Of a DNA stretch of 64,000 nucleotides, positions 48,294-59,000 are shown one piece after another (positions within the stretch are counted from its first letter, which is position 1; every line of letters starts with the position of its first letter). A program made the position numbers and the translations under genes. The notes under the pieces were generated by a model. The model ran no database searches. It was not told where the DNA came from and saw nothing but the letters and a program-made list of their open reading frames with translations. The stretch covers positions 605,501 through 669,500 of the forward strand of contig JAJEKV010000096.1 of NCBI GenBank assembly GCA_021234155.1, in the 5' to 3' direction. Source of the stretch: Isoetes taiwanensis (lineage: Eukaryota > Streptophyta > Lycopodiopsida > Isoetales > Isoetaceae).

Positions 48294-49840
48294 ATGGATA
48301 GATTTTTGCTGCTTGTGTTCTTCCTCGTAGCTTTGTGTTGTAAGTGTGGGGCACAAGATGACAACGATGTTGATGCTCTCTTGAGTTTCAAAAATCGTGC
48401 TGCTCTAACTGATACATTGTTAGATTGGAATGAAAATAATAGCAGTTTAATGTGCACATGGAGAGGAATAACTTGTTATTCCTTCTCTACACGGGTACAG
48501 GCCATAAATCTTAGGAGGGATCATGCACTTATTTTTCTTAATGGAGCACTTGGAGGTGAATTATGCAAATGCAGAGGTTTGCAGAATTTGACAATAAGCG
48601 ACTTTTGGCTGAATGGTTCGATTGATGCATGTTTTGGTTCACTCTCTGCCCTTACCCACTTGGATCTGAGCTCTAATGAATTGAGTGGCGAGATTCCAAG
48701 GGAGCTGGGCAACTGTTTTGCTCTCCAGTATTTGGATCTCAGTTTGAATAGATTGAGTGGCAACATTCCAAGGGAGCTGGGCAACTGTTCTGCTCTCCAA
48801 TATTTGGATCTCAGCCACAATGATGAATTGCGTGGCAACATTCCAAAGGAGCTGGCCAACTGTTCTGCTCTCCAACATTTGGATCTCAGTGGGAATAGAT
48901 TGAGTGGCGACATTCCAATTCCAAGGGAGCTGGGCAACTGTTCTGCTCTCCAATATTTAGATCTCAGTGAAAATCGACTGACAGGAACTATACCAAGGGA
49001 TCTCAGTAACTTATGTGGTCTCTCCAAGTTGTATCTGGGTGGCAATTACATAAGAGGTAATATTCCAGTTGAGATAGGCAAATGCACGGCTCTTGAAGTG
49101 TTGGACCTTAGTGACAATTATCTGGTCGGCAATATCCCAAGGGAGTTGGGTAACTGTTCTGCTCTTACTGTATTCCATCTGCGAAACAATAGCTTATCCG
49201 GTATCATCCCAAGGGAGTTGGGTAACTGTTTTGCTCTGCATATCTTTCAGTTGCAGCATAATGGGCTCACAGGTAATATCCCAAGCGGATTGTTCGCCAA
49301 TTGTTCTACTCTTGAACTCCTAGATCTCAGTGAAAATAAATTGATAGATAAAATTCCCAAAGAGTTGGGTAACTGCCGGGCTCTGAAGTATCTATATTTA
49401 TCCAATAACAGTTTGACTGGTATGCCAATCGAGCTTGCAAATCTCTCGTCGCTCATTTCTTTGGACCTCAATTAGGAAATCTTACACTATTGGAGTCGTT
49501 GGATCTTTCGTGGAATAACTTAAGTGGTACAATCCCATCAAGCCTATGCAGCATCAACGACCTCGGTGTGTTTATTGTGTCTAACAACAACTTGAGTGGG
49601 TCTATTCCAAGAGGTACTCATTGTGACACCTTTAAAGCATCTTCATTTGGAGGAAATCCACAGCTGTGTGGCCGGCCTTTATCAGCATGCAATACAACAC
49701 CAAATCCAAATAGTACGACACCAACAATTGCAGGTCAAGACTGGAATAGTTGGTTGAAAGAGTACGTTGGCAATCCCGCATACTTTGTTGGAGCTTGTAT
49801 AGGCTTCATATTGGGCATAATGCTTATTTTAAAAGTGTAA
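48294..49840 (+). CDS. LRR receptor-like protein (RLP type), disrupted near its C-terminus
   Basis: Secreted or plasma-membrane leucine-rich repeat protein of the plant receptor-like protein kind, with no kinase domain. ATG at 48294; signal peptide MDRFLLLVFFLVALCC; N-cap DALLSFKNRAALTDTLLDW and CTWRGITC; then about 13 LRRs of pattern LxxLDLSxNxLSGNIPRELG. Several adjacent repeats (48,650-48,960) are nearly identical DNA, showing recent unit duplication, and one has an extra Ile-Pro (DIPIPREL). The first frame stops at 49475 (SLISLDLN). A second frame carries on at once with QLGNLTLLESLDLSWNNLSG, the C-cap (NPQLCGRPLSAC), an acidic stretch and a membrane segment near the end (FVGACIGFILGIMLILKV, stop 49840). 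An expected half-repeat is missing at the join, which fits a frameshifting deletion. As it stands it makes a secreted 393-residue LRR protein. No intron is needed. Confidence 0.85.
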
Positions 49841-51915
49841 AAGCTTTTATTTCAATTCAAGGGCTACATTCATGGATTTGCAAAAAGATTTCGTTGCCCA
49901 CTTGAATGAGCAGAATTGATGCATGACAACTTGAAGCAAGTAGATGTATCACAAAGAATTTTTTAGACATAGCAAGAGAAGTCCTTGTGAAATATAGATT
50001 CTAAAGGTGCATTATTTACTTCCTTCATGTTTGTTGATACATTGTATATCTAGCCTAGTTGTGAGGCTATCGAGTGACAGATGCCTAGTTGCCTATGTTT
50101 TTCAAGGCAGGGCATGTTGGAAAGGATGATCTGGCATCCTTCTTGGATCGATGATCTGGCAAGCACAGGTCTAAAGAGTCATCATGTTACAGTAGTGACC
50201 ATTATTCATTTGTTGTCTGTTCATATAGTTACAGTGGGGCTTGTCCACTGATCATATGTATTCATCAGTACAATTCTCCATTGGGTTCTTATTTTGTCTG
50301 TGTCTCTGTAATTTATCATGGGCGTCTAATGTCATAGTACACGTGTAAGATTATTGAGCAACAGAGCAATCAATGAGTAGAAAGAATGTATGCCAATATG
50401 CAAAATGAAAAATTTTGTCGTTTGTAAAATTTTGTGTCAATATCGAGATTATCTCTGGTCTCGAATCTAGATTGTGCATTAACCAGCAAAAATGGCGCTC
50501 TTTGTTTTACGTTATGTAATTTGCCGGATTTTACATTATCTATACAGATAATAGAATTTAAAGTTGACAGGCTTGGAAACAAGAGCGATAGCCATATGCC
50601 TGTTATTGTCCCATACTGAAGCTAATCTCGCATTGACAGAAAAGGTGATGTATTCTTTCATATTACTAATTACTGTACTTGCCTGATGTATCCACTTGGT
50701 AAATGAAAGTAGAAGCCTCTTTAAAGACTAGGTGGCCAATGAACCATCTTTTTAGATGATGGTACAGTTCTAGTCAATTTGAGATAATTAGATACGCTTT
50801 AATAAATAGGCTCGACATTCTACTTCTCTTATTAACATTCTCGTCTGATAGATCAAGAAACAAACTTTTCTGTTGATACAAGCAGAATATGCCTTCATCA
50901 ATTTGCAATCTCCAAGGAGGGCAATGTATGACCATTTGGGTAAGATGTGAAGGAGTATGTTTACATGGGATGATGGGACCCGTGTAATAGAGATATTGGA
51001 GGATTTTCGAATCCTTGAAGCGTGCATATAGGCAATTAAATTGCTAAACTGAATATCTAAGAGATCTTATAGACAAGAATAAATTTATCATGCCTTTTCT
51101 TATAAATAGATAATATTTATTGAGAAGAAGGCAAGAATAGCCCTTGGCGTGGCTACAAAATCAGCAAATTAGATTATTGTGGAATGGATGGAATGGGGAT
51201 TCTATAACCGTAAAATGACGGTTTAGCCTAGAGATGCCTTCGTCAAGACTTTTCCTTCAAAACCCTTCGAAATAGGGTTTTGTTAATCCCGTACACCATA
51301 ATAGGCTTCCTTTTGCGCTTTCTTGTATTAGATCCCATAGATCTCTTGGTTCCTGTAGATGATAAAAGTCAACTCTATTCAATTCTATTCTGACCTATAG
51401 CCACATAGCACATGCAAAACCTCATCTTTTTCTTGTAGATGTTTGGCTGTTCTTATGAGTTCCAGCTTACAATTTGCAACTAGGTGCTCAACAAGAATAT
51501 TGTTCTTAACTGAGTTCTTTAGTGCATGTATTTGCAAACGTATTCTAAAGTGTAATCATGTTATTTTTTCATACACCTAAACTGTAATCAGATTAGCATT
51601 CATACATTCAAAGGTACAACATAATATACATACATTCAAAGGTACAACATAGTACTTGCTTTTGGTCTCCCAAGACATTTAATATATCTCCCCATTTCGT
51701 GCTCTAAAATGCATGTGCCTTAAGATAATGTTTTTTCTCCATCTACAGTCTCATGTTCTGCAGGTCAATAATACAATGCAAGAATACTTTGACAATTCTA
51801 TGCAATATGAGTGCTAATGCTTTTCATATTGATATCTTATATGCTTTAGACTGTATATTTAACCCACTTTAGAAAGATTCCTCTCACTATAGATCATCAA
51901 CCAAGTAATTCCAAT
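49841..51915. other. 3' flank of LRR gene, no gene seen
   Basis: AT-rich intergenic DNA. At 51,250-51,300 CAAAACCC and GGGTTTTGTTAATCCCGTAC resemble the R-U5 region of plant LTRs. ACATTCAAAGGTACAACATA is duplicated at 51,603 and 51,630. Short frames show no domains. Confidence 0.35.
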
Positions 51916-52125
51916 AAATTGGGGGCGGGGAGGGAGATCCACACTACCTTGCTAATTAATACACAATTATGGTCAGCTCATTGTTGGCAAGACTATTGAC
52001 CGATATACTTAAGCAATAATAAATTGGGGGGCCGGGGGGGAGATCCACACTGCCTTGCTAATTAATGCACAATTATGGTCAGCTCATTGTTGGCAAGACT
52101 ATTGACCGATATACTTAAGCAATAA
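51916..52125 (+). repeat. 105-bp tandem duplication at the edge of a LINE fragment
   Basis: Two copies start AAATTGGGGGC and AAATTGGGGGG at 51916 and 52021. Both end with the start of the reverse transcriptase sequence (CTCATTGTTGGCAAGACTAT, then GACCGATATAC). The second copy is followed by the RT frame. The duplication is recent, given its near identity. Confidence 0.88.
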
Positions 52126-53050
52126 TTGACAGCATGGGCAAATGAAGCAAAGGTACACACACTTGCACATGGGTTTAGGCCCAAAAATTCTACCATCGAC
52201 CACATCTTCACATTGCACACCTTAATAGAGGACAATAGAAATAGACGACATGATCTGTATTGCTGCTTTATAGACCTTGCCAAAGCTTTCGACACGGTCC
52301 CTAGAGAGAAGTTGTGGGAAAGACTAATGCTGTTGGGAGTCTCCCAGGAACTATAAAATGCAATATACAAGTTCTATAAAACATGCTCTGCACAAATGCT
52401 GGCTCAAGAAGGGTTATCAACAGTAGCATTGGAGTTCGTCAAGGATGCCTATCCTCTCCTATGTTGTTTGGTTTGTACATTGATCAACTTAAGGATTGGC
52501 TTGCACAACATAGAGGTGTCGAAATGGGGTTGCTCACCATGTCATCCAGAAGCTAATATATCTGGATGATGCAGACCTATTACCCTACACTCCAACGAGT
52601 ATGTAGCAGTATCTAGCTTTAGCGCTTTTTGCCAAAACAGTAGGATGTGTGTCAATTTGGCCAAAACTAAAGTTCACTTGATGGCATCCTCGAGGCAAAG
52701 AGACAACCTTGTTTTACTTATCAAGGCCAAGATGTGAAAGTGGTGCAAAGGTACAAGTATTTGGAAGTGGAGTTCACTACTACCACATATTGGGATATCT
52801 ATATTAAACAACGGGTGATGGCAGGATGGAAGGCTTTCTATGCAATATAGAACAATTGTAACAGAGCAGAGCTTTATGACTGGTCACATCAGTCCTACTT
52901 GTTCAAGGTTTTGGTGGATCTGGTACTTTTGTATGGAGTCAAAATATAGGGGCTAGTAATATCACTTGCCAGTTGAGAAGATTTGGAATGGGTACAAAAA
53001 AGCACAATTTCGTTATATATGGACTTTTTCTGAGTCCATATGCCTCCGAA
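52081..53050 (+). mobile_element. decayed LINE reverse transcriptase
   Basis: Reads SSLLARLLTDILKQ, a TAA at 52123, then LTAWANEAKVHTLAHGFRPK, STIDHIFTLHTLIEDN, CCFIDLAKAFDTVPREKLWE and a stop at 52354. In other frames come IGVRQGCPLSPMLFGLYID and YLDDADLL (the YxDD-type catalytic box is FADD/YLDD here). This is a non-LTR RT with several frameshifts and stops, truncated at both ends. It is the same family as the relic at 12735-13080. Confidence 0.88.
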
Positions 53051-53269
53051 ATGATGCCTAATTTTTAATATATTGCATTTTTTTTAGTTTATTAAAATGA
53101 TGCAATACTTTGAGAATCGTGCTGGTAGGTGAGCTGGGGGTGAGCTGGCAGGCGTTGTGTCATTTGGGTCACGAAAGAGAAATAAAGGGTGGTGTTCTGG
53201 AAAATCGCCCTCATAATCGGAGTTGTTGTTAATTAAGTTGAGGTTGTGCAAAACTGCTTTTCCTAGATT

Positions 53270-53520
53270 CATCTCAGGACACTCAAAATGGTTGGAACGA
53301 GGTGCAGAAGCAGAAAAAAGTTAGCGTGAAGCTTTGTCAATCAAGCTCGTCGTCAACACTACTCACTCTGTCCGAGACCTGGTTGACTGGCTAGATCTGT
53401 TTAGCCGAAGTAGCATTGAGGAATTCGATCTAGGGGATCTTATTGAATATATAACAAGTACACTCTCAAAGGGCCAGGTTGCTCTTCGGCTGACAAAGCT
53501 TTTTCATGTTCTTTAAACTA
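53270..53520 (+). pseudogene. second copy of the 39,280-39,801 protein family, fragment
   Basis: The frame at 53334-53516 reads KLVVNTTHSVRDLVDWLDLF and then SIEEFDLGDLIEYIT, matching the minus-strand protein at 39,280-39,801 over about 35 residues. The preceding bases read EAEKS, a stop and REAL, which aligns with the KKEKRQREDL of the other copy. So this copy is broken by an in-frame stop. Confidence 0.6.
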
Positions 53521-53854
53521 TGGTTGACTACTACAATTAGAAAATACTTCGTAGAATAAAATGGAATGAAACAACATTAAGGCAGTAAAAATGTACATGG
53601 ATTTCATGTTTTTGAAGTGTTCACATAAGGAATAGAATAGAACATGCCACAACTAAGGGATATATTGTGGGTCTTCGTAGTTATTTTCTTTGCAACATAT
53701 ACACACAAGCCCTTAAGATGGTCCACTTTGTGGCTAGGATCCAAATCCTAGCTTTCTGGCATTTTATTCCCTGCATAATGCCGAATTATGTTAGGGCCAT
53801 TTAGCAAAAAAAAAAAAAAAAAAAAAATGCAAAATAAAGGAATTATGTTTCAGA

Positions 53855-53994
53855 CGACAGTATCTGGCATCCACATTCTAGGCCAATTGACTACGCGTCT
53901 GCTGGATATGAGCTACTTTGGCGCTTCTTGCAGGAGGGGTGGTCTTCTGGCCACGGAACTTGGTCCCTAGGGCAATGTCGACGTTCTGAGTCCA
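53855..53994 (-). repeat. isolated, inverted piece of the 1.13-kb satellite
   Basis: The reverse complement of 53855-53994 matches the satellite segment running from GGACTCAGAAC to GGCATCCACATCCTAGGCC-like sequence (for example 57,044-57,175). It is the only copy left of the array, about 2 kb from the array start and in the opposite orientation. A poly(A) run of 22 bases precedes it at 53806-53827. Confidence 0.85.
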
Positions 53995-54547
53995 CTAGTA
54001 ACATTGCCCAGCGTTGCTGGGCATAAGTTAAAAACGCGTAAATAATGTTCAGAGAATGATGAGATGCCGTAACGAATTGGTTTTAGCTTAGTATTCTTTC
54101 TTAATCATTAAGAATCTCTAACACTTACATGAAATTCTGGAATAGTTTCTAAAAACATAGCATATTTTAGGCTCTTTCCATTTGCTTCAGTCTTTACTCT
54201 CTTGCAAAATAATAACGCTGATATTCCTCCGTGTTGAAGTAAAGTACCATGTTCGCACTTAGAAACTACCCTCTTTGCACTTAAAAAATCAAGGTCAACA
54301 AATACACTGTTGTATTGTGCAAAAGTTTTTGGTACGGCAAGTTAAGAAATTGTAGTAGTCAATAGCAACAGTGCCCAACGTTGCTGTGCAATTATTGGAA
54401 ACTTGTAAGTTTGGGTTATGCTTCATGTTTTGTTTCATTTGTATATAGCCCTTGAAAACCTATGACTTTTGGGACATTTGCTTTGAGTGGTAGCCCTCCC
54501 TTTCGATGCATGAGCATGAGCTTCAGGTTAGAGTTCTTTTTGCCCCC
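53995..54547. other. no recognised gene
   Basis: CATTGCCCAGCGTTGCTGGGC (54,001 region) and GTGCCCAACGTTGCTGTGC (54,370 region) are related short inverted-repeat words. No coding sequence was recognised. Confidence 0.35.
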
Positions 54548-54960
54548 TTATACACGGCATGCATAGCTATAGAGATACAAAATTAAGAAAGAATACTTCC
54601 CATCTAGCCTTCTATAAGGCGTAAATCTAACAATGCTTTCTTTTGAATATCTAGTGCCTGCCTCATAGTAAGCAGCAACTACATGCTTTTGCTTTCTTAG
54701 CTTAATATAGCAATCACCAAGAAGCATTTTTCCTTGCGTTTTTCGTGCAAATGCAGCAGATGCATATTGGAGTTCTCTACTCACATCAAGGCATTTCTCT
54801 ACAACATTTGATGCAAACTTGGGCTGGCTCATTTGTACAATTTATCCAGCAAGCTTGGTAAGAATTTCACTTCTTTCATAAGGTTTGCCATAGTCTAATC
54901 CATGCTGCAAAACATTGGCCATGAGCAAGGAACTGCACACATTACCACTAGTGCAAAAAA
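54548..54960 (-). pseudogene. Pumilio/PUF repeat fragment, broken
   Basis: The minus strand reads HGLDYGKPYERSEILTKLAG, then TAA at 54842-54844, then IVQMSQPKFASNVVEKCLD. This is a run of PUF repeat with the helix-motif SNVVEKCL. The normal family residue at the stop is Gln (CAA), so TAA is a single C-to-T change. A GTGAGT donor-like site follows EKCLD. The open frame goes on to 54548 with unrelated sequence (GKMLLGDCYIKLRKQ), probably intron read-through or another gene's debris. PUF proteins bind 3' UTRs. This is only one or two repeats of eight, so it is a pseudogene fragment. Confidence 0.75.
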
Positions 54961-54991
54961 GGAATTTTCTCTGCAGTGGGATCGTCACGCT

Positions 54992-55464
54992 TTATCTCAT
55001 TCCAGTTGCAAAGCTATAAAGACTTGTTGATGCCTCAAATAGATCCTCCTCTATAAAATTGGGTGGGCGCGCAATTTCTTTGTTGCTTCTACGAAATATA
55101 GCAAGTTGAAAGTTGTTTCTCTGTCTCCGAAATTGGGCGGGCGCCCAATTTGGAGCCTCCGTTCCTACCAATTTTTGTAGAATCCATAGCAGCTCCATAT
55201 CTGTGGCGCCAGCGCACACTGAAATCCCGTACAGTTTTGCCATAAAATCGTTGTATCTGCCTTGCTGAGGTATTCAGTCTAGCTTCTATTCTCCTTGTGT
55301 CTGTTTAGTTTTGCCTTGAAATAGCTGGTTCCTAGGTATTTCTTTACCTTGGCAAACATAGCATTCGGTACCTTTTTCTTTACTGTGCATATTTGTATGG
55401 TGCATAGCATTGCAATGATAGGAGTTCCTTTGCTTTCATCATAGCTAACTAGTGTTCCTGCCAT
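54992..55464 (-). CDS. two unrecognised minus-strand reading frames with palindromes inside
   Basis: Frame 55464-55279 (MAGTLVSYDESKGTPIIAML) and frame 55243-54992 (MAKLYGISVCAGATDMELLW). The second frame runs through two palindrome copies, one of which it reads as NWAPAQF. Nothing is recognised. Weak evidence for a real gene. Confidence 0.25.
55056..55151. repeat. two GGGCGNNCGCCC palindromes
   Basis: Copies at 55056-55077 (one arm altered) and 55130-55151 (near-perfect), with start-to-start spacing 74 bp. They belong to the same family as those at 31-39 kb, 16 kb away. Confidence 0.93.
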
Positions 55465-55652
55465 GGCAAAGCTTAATGCAAAGTTAACTTATTTCTACCA
55501 TGGCAAAGCTTATTGCCAAGTTTTCTACCAAATGTCAATAATGAAGCTAAGCATGGGTTAAGGAGTTTTACCGCCAGCGGCATGCCATTTCTTTTGCAGC
55601 TTTATCTAGAAATGTTCCATGTGAACCGCCTTCTTATTCCTTCTTTCCAATC

Positions 55653-55674
55653 AAATTGGGCGGGCACCCACTTT
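55653..55674. repeat. GGGCGGGCACCC palindrome copy
   Basis: AAATTGGGCGG / GCACCCACTTT. The right arm has CACCCAC, a two-base departure. Confidence 0.85.
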
Positions 55675-55704
55675 CTTTCCTTCTTGCTTCTTTTGTGCCG
55701 CTCG

Positions 55705-55920
55705 ATGGCTTCAAAAGACACTATACTGCCATGTAAGCCGTGCAAATGTGCAGTAAAATATCATTTCCCCTTTCTTAAAGTGCTGAAAATTTTCAAGGCA
55801 CATTTAGATAATGTTCATTCAAAGGACACCGTAGATATGGTGCGTGAAAAGGCGCATTTAGATAATGTTCATTCAAAGGACACCTTAGATATGGTGCGTG
55901 AAGTTCTTAAAATTGTCTAG
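55705..55920 (+). CDS. small Cys-rich protein with an 18-residue internal duplication
   Basis: Frame beginning MASKDTILPCKPCKCAVKYH at 55705. CKPCKC is followed by two copies of KAHLDNVHSKDTVDMVRE (54-bp tandem duplication at 55795 and 55849, phase kept). The C-C-H-H spacing is reminiscent of a BED or C2H2-like finger, but I would not assign a family. An upstream in-frame ATG at 55513 would give 135 codons. Could be a transposon gene fragment. Confidence 0.35.
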   Translation: MASKDTILPCKPCKCAVKYHFPFLKVLKIFKAHLDNVHSKDTVDMVREKAHLDNVHSKDTLDMVREVLKIV

Positions 55921-56075
55921 TTTAATATTTGGACATGGCATATTTGCCAGGGTTTGTAAATATGGCAAACCCTTATTATTTTAATAACAGGCAAACTCTA
56001 TGAAACGTAAAAGGCGTCACCATCCTTTTCTAATAAATAAAAATGAAATTATTCTTTGGGAGTCTTTCTATTGAT

Positions 56076-59000
56076 CTTGTAACTTGCTCTCTAGGGTAAT
56101 TTTGTCATTCCGGACGACTTAGCGAAGTCGATTTGCCATTCCGGAGCCTCCACGGTGCCCGAACGACAAAATACTCTGGTTTCTACACGGTCGCCCTCAA
56201 GACGCTCTACGCTTTGACAAGTTCCCCTGGACCGATCTAGGAATCTTTAGGACCTTCCCGAAGAAGGGCCCCTGAACGAAGGATTCAATGGTCGGATGGG
56301 GGAACCGGGCTCCGGGAGGGTGGTCATTAGCGTACTGCCCACCGTGGGAGCTCTGCCAGGAAAGGCTGCCTCGGGAACTTTTTTGGATCCCGCCTTCTGG
56401 GGTCCGGACTCTCCCCTCTTGTAAGGCAGCCGTGCAAGGTCCTGGCCTCGTTTGAGTTGGGGAAGGGTGCCAGCTCGGTTGCCCCGCAACGGGCTGCCCC
56501 AACCGTTCTAATGCTAACCCTTTAATCTAGACCTTCTCCGAAAATTCCGAAAATTGGGCTATGTGCTGGTGATGAATTAGGAATCCAGCTGAGAAAAAAT
56601 CAGAAATTATTTAATTTTGTGCAATGAATTAATTACGAATTTATGAATGTCTTGCCACTGCAAAAGCTCCCCCCGATTTCTAATTGCCACATCGGAAGAA
56701 GGACAGGCCCAAACTCCGTTCCGTCAATTCCCCTTGCTCCACGTTCTCAACCGCAGCTTCTTGGCCGCGTCCAACTACAACAGACCAAAACTCGGCCCCC
56801 AAAATGCAAACCCTTCTAGAACCTGGCAACCCACAGGGTTTACGTTTCGAAGGCCCTCTCCTTGTCAGATTCGGCCGGAACCTTGCAGCGTGTCTTGACG
56901 TGGAGTGGGGTGTTGATGCCAGAGCAGGGATTCTAAAATCCCCCTGGAAGCTACTTGCCCCAAAAGTCCTCTCCCCAAGGCCCTAGGGACCGACGGGCAA
57001 CCTCCCCTCTCCGGAACCGTGATTTGGCTCTGCCAATAAACTCAGAACATTGACATTGCCCTGGGGACCATGTTCCGTGGCCAGAAGACCATCCCTCCTC
57101 CAATAAGCGACAAAGTAGCTCATGTCCAGCACACTCGTAGTTAATTGGCCTAGGATGTGGATGCCAGATACTGCCGTGCAGGGCGTGAGTGTTTCTTTCT
57201 TTTGAAAAACCGACCTTGTAACTTTCTCTCTAAGGTAATTTCGCTATTCCGAACGACTTGGCGAAGTCGATTTGCCATTCCGGAGCCTCCGCGGTGCCCG
57301 AAGGACAAAACATTCTGGGTTCTACACGGTCGCCCTAAGGACGCTCCGCGAGTTGACAAGTTCCCCAGGACCGATCTAGGAATCTTTTGGACCTTCCCGA
57401 AGAACGGAGGATTCAACGGTCAGATAGGGGAACCGGGCTCCGGGAAGGTGGTCATTAGCGTACTGCTCACCATGTGAGCACTGTCAGGAAAGGCTGCCTC
57501 GGGAACTTTTTTAGATCCCGCCTCCTGGGGTCTGGACTCTCTCCTCTTGTGAGGCAGCTGTGCAAGGTCCTGACCTCGTTTGACTTGGGGAAGGGTTCCA
57601 GCTCAGTTGCCCCGCAACGTGCTACCCCGTCTGTTCTAATGCTAAGCCTTTGATCTAGACCTTCTCCGAAAATTCAGAAAATTGGGTTGTATGCTGGTGA
57701 TGAATTCGGAATCCAGCCGGCAAAAAATCAAAATTTAATTTCATACAATGCATTAATTACGAATATATGAATGTCTTGCCAATGCAAAAGCGTCCACCGA
57801 CTTCTAATTGCCACATCGAAAGGAGGACAGGTCCAAACTCCATTCCGTCAGTTCCCCTTGCTCCGCGTTCTCAACTACAACTTCTCGGCAACGCCCCAAC
57901 TGCAACAGAACAAAATGCGGCGCCCAAAATACAAACCCTTCTAGAACCTGACAACCACAAGGTTTACGTTTCGGAGGCCCTCTCCTTGTCAGATTCTGCC
58001 AGGACCTTGCACCGAGTCTTGACGTGGAGTGGAGGTGTTGATACTAGAGCACGGACCCTAAAATCCTCCCTAAAGCTGTTTGCCCCAAAAGTCCTCTCCC
58101 AAGGCCCTGGGGACGAACAGACAACCTCCTCTCTCCAGAACCGTAATTTGGCTCTGCCAATGGACTCAGAACGTCGATATTGCCTTGAGGATCAAGTTCC
58201 GTGGCCAGAAGACCACCCCTCCTCCAAGAAGCGCCAAAGCTCATGTGCAGCACATTCGTAGTCAGTTGGCCTAGGATGTGGATGCCGGACACTGCCGTGC
58301 ATGACGAGAGTGTTTCTTTCTTTTGCAAAATTGACCTTGTAACTTGCTCCCTAGGGTAATTTTGCCATTCCAGATGACGTGGCAAAGTCGATTTGCCATT
58401 CCAGAGCCTCCCCCGTGCCCGAACGACAAAACACTCCAGTTTCTACACGGTCGCCCTCAAGACGCTCTGCGCTATGACAAATTCCCCCGAACCAATCTAG
58501 GAATCTTTTGGACCTTCCCGAAGAAGGGCCCCTGAATGGATGATTCAACGGTCAGATAGGGGAACCGGGCTCCGGGAGGGTGGTCATTAGCGTACTGCCC
58601 ACCGTGGGAGCGCTGCCAGGAAAGGCTGCCTCGGGAACTTTTTTGGATCCTGCCTTCTGGGGTCCGAACTCTCCTCTCTTGTGAGGCAGCCCTGCAAGGT
58701 CCTGGCCTTGTTTGACTTGGGGAAGGGTGCCAGCTTGGTTGCCCCACAACGGGCTGCCCCGACCGTTCTAATGCTAACCCTTTGATCTAGAGCTTCTTCA
58801 AAAATTCCGGAAATTGGGCTATGTGCTGGTGATGAATTAGGAATCCAACTGGCAAAAAATCAGAAATTATTTAATGTCGTACAATGTATTAATTACGAAT
58901 TTATGAATGTCTTGCCACTGCAAAAGCACCCCCCGACTTCTAATTGCCACACCGGAAGGAGGACAGACCCAAACTCCGTTCCGTCAATTCCCTTGCTCCG

